Shown: positions 5,063 to 5,889 of the stretch, one piece after another
Layout: each line of letters opens with the position of its first letter
Numbering within the stretch: the first letter of the stretch is position 1
Assembly: GCA_900552225.1 (NCBI GenBank)
Contig: URYX01000120.1
Coordinates: 1 to 5,889, forward strand
Length of the DNA: 5,889 nucleotides
From: an uncultured Oscillospiraceae bacterium
GTDB taxonomy: Bacteria; Bacillota; Clostridia; Oscillospirales; Acutalibacteraceae
Direction of reading: 5' to 3'
Notes under the pieces: model-generated
Database searches by the model: none
The model's input: only the letters and a program-made list of their open reading frames with translations
Told to the model about the DNA's origin: nothing
Program-made: the position numbers and the translations under genes

Positions 5063-5491
5063 TTACAGTGCCTCATAGTCCTCGTCATCGCCCGGCTCGC
5101 ACCACTCGGTGCGGCAGTTTTCCCCCGGAAGCTCCAGGGCGATATGGCTGAACCAGCTGTCCTTCTTGGCCCCGTGCCAATGCTTGACATTGGCGGGAAT
5201 CTGTACCACGCTGCCTTCCTGCAGGCTGACCGCCTCGCGGCCCTCCTCCTGGTACCAGCCCTCTCCCGCGGTGCACAGCAGCTGCCCGCTGCCCCTGTCC
5301 GCGTGGTGAATGTGCCAGTGGTTGCGGCAGCCCGGCTCAAAGGTCACGTTGGCGGCAAACAATCCGCCCTTCGGATCGGTCAGCGGCTTCAGATAGGATT
5401 CTCCCTGAAAATACCGGGCAAATGCCGTATTGGCCTCTCCCGTACCGAAACGGTTGGCCTGCTCAAACGCTTTTCTGTCTGCATACTTCAT
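5063..5491 (-). CDS. Cupin-domain protein paired with the CMD-family protein
   Basis: This 142-residue protein is a single conserved beta-barrel. Cupin motif 1 is at residues 54-84, with His60 and His62 of NHWHIHH and Gln70 in place of the usual Glu. Motif 2 is GSVVQIPANVKHWHG (93-107), supplying His104. These residues should bind one divalent metal. The LLCTAGEGWYQEEG and KDSWFSHIAL stretches are typical of the cupins found beside, or fused to, carboxymuconolactone decarboxylase-like proteins. Their reaction is unsettled. ATG 5491-5489 is chosen because AGGAGG lies eight bases upstream and the protein then starts with the family-like MKYADRKAFEQANRF. No convincing promoter is visible in the 71 bases before it, so it may be read from the upstream reductase gene or a non-consensus promoter. 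Confidence 0.88.
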   Translation of the reverse strand: MKYADRKAFEQANRFGTGEANTAFARYFQGESYLKPLTDPKGGLFAANVTFEPGCRNHWHIHHADRGSGQLLCTAGEGWYQEEGREAVSLQEGSVVQIPANVKHWHGAKKDSWFSHIALELPGENCRTEWCEPGDDEDYEAL

Positions 5492-5502
5492 CGAAATGAC
5501 CT

Positions 5503-5518
5503 CCTGTATACCTGTATA
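5503..5518 (-). repeat. Tandem 8-base repeat before the cupin gene
   Basis: On the minus strand TATACAGG occurs twice in immediate succession (5518-5511 and 5510-5503). The downstream copy supplies the start of the AGGAGG ribosome-binding site of the cupin gene. It may be a slippage product or part of a regulatory site. Confidence 0.6.
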
Positions 5519-5562
5519 GAATATTGCATGATACGGATTCTGCGGACAGCCCTCTGCTTCCG

Positions 5563-5889
5563 TCACTCCCGCCCGACGCGGTAGCGCAGCCAGACCGCGC
5601 CGCTCTCATACGGATGCACGCTCCGGCGGCTGTCCGTCAAACACCGCCGCCATGCCGCCGCGGCCGTCAATCCCCGCACCGACAAGCAGGCTGACCTCAT
5701 CCAGCAGCCCCGCCGCCAGAAAGCCCATGTTGATGTGCCCGCCGCCCACCACAGCCATCCGCTTTACGCCGAGCTGCTCAGCCAGTATCGCGCAGGCGCG
5801 CCGCAGGTCGATTGACTCCCGCCCGCAGGCAATCCACGAGGTGCGCCGGCTGTCCAGATACGCAAGATCGTCGCGCTGCACCTGCTCGC
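5563..5889 (-). pseudogene. RibD C-terminal-domain / dihydrofolate-reductase-like protein, frameshifted near its end and cut by the window edge
   Basis: The frame entering at 5889 (no start in the window) encodes the C-terminal half of a RibD_C-type reductase. It includes DDLAYLDSRRTSWIACG, IDLRRACAILAEQLGVKRMA, VVGGGHINMGFLAAGLLDEV and GAGIDGRGGMAAVFDG, the pyridine-nucleotide-binding region of NAD(P)H-dependent reductases. After FDGQPPERASV it meets TGA at 5608-5606. One base out of frame, the DNA reads SVHPYESGAVWLRYRVGRE, then TGA at 5565-5563, which is exactly the kind of C-terminus expected for the family. The linker between the two is shorter than I would expect. A small deletion with frame change, or a sequence error, therefore probably broke the gene. 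The NADPH site is intact up to the break, so a truncated product may still fold. Confidence 0.65.

Noticed and set aside
5050..5340. N-terminal extension of the CMD-family gene to a 204-residue protein
   Set aside because: The extra part is the cupin gene read in a wrong frame, and a strong AAGGAGGAG site precedes the internal ATG at 5049.
5505..5549. MerR-type promoter before the cupin gene
   Set aside because: A CTGTCC / TATTCT pair with 20-base spacing can be drawn, but both boxes are weak and no MerR-like dyad is centred in the spacer.

Overview
The window looks like chromosomal DNA from a GC-rich, spore-forming-lineage member of the Clostridia (probably Oscillospirales / Ruminococcaceae-like gut bacteria). 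The reasons are the FtsE and PucR/CdaR-type regulator sequences, a YaaL (DUF2508)-BofA pair, strong Shine-Dalgarno sites (AGGAGG) before almost every gene, sigma-A type promoters, and palindromic intergenic repeats of a kind I associate with this group. The taxonomic call is inference. Seven complete genes, two genes cut by the window edges (one of them apparently broken) and one candidate small ORF are described.

Layout. (1) Positions 1-1654, minus strand: the start of ftsE (cell-division ABC ATPase, cut by the window edge) with its own promoter, preceded by a complete PucR/CdaR-type regulator with its own promoter and terminator. (2) Positions 1728-2860: an accessory-looking intergenic island. 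It holds an AT-richer GNAT acetyltransferase on the plus strand with its own extended -10 promoter and terminator. The gene is bracketed by two inverted copies of a 43-base repeat (39/43 identical) and by several hairpins, including a double-hairpin palindromic repeat. (3) Positions 2890-3500, minus strand: yaaL-bofA, overlapping by four bases, with a sigma-A type promoter. (4) Positions 3575-4600, plus strand: a divergent, monocistronic Gfo/Idh/MocA-like oxidoreductase with a 15-base inverted repeat inside its promoter and a very strong terminator. (5) Positions 4616-5889, minus strand: a RibD C-terminal-domain (dihydrofolate-reductase-like) gene that appears broken near its 3' end, then a cupin gene and a carboxymuconolactone-decarboxylase-family gene in tight succession, then a possible 37-residue ORF that overlaps the latter by ATGA.

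How the parts may work together. ftsE belongs to the FtsEX cell-division module, and the neighbouring regulator has an independent transcription unit. YaaL-BofA points to sporulation (BofA restrains pro-sigma-K processing in Bacillus). Cupin plus carboxymuconolactone decarboxylase is a recurring bacterial pair of uncertain substrate, here next to a reductase-like gene. No phage, CRISPR, rRNA or tRNA signal was seen. I found no clear new multi-gene system. The most interesting non-routine items are the repeat-flanked acetyltransferase cassette, the disrupted reductase gene, the operator-like palindrome, and the coupled small ORF.
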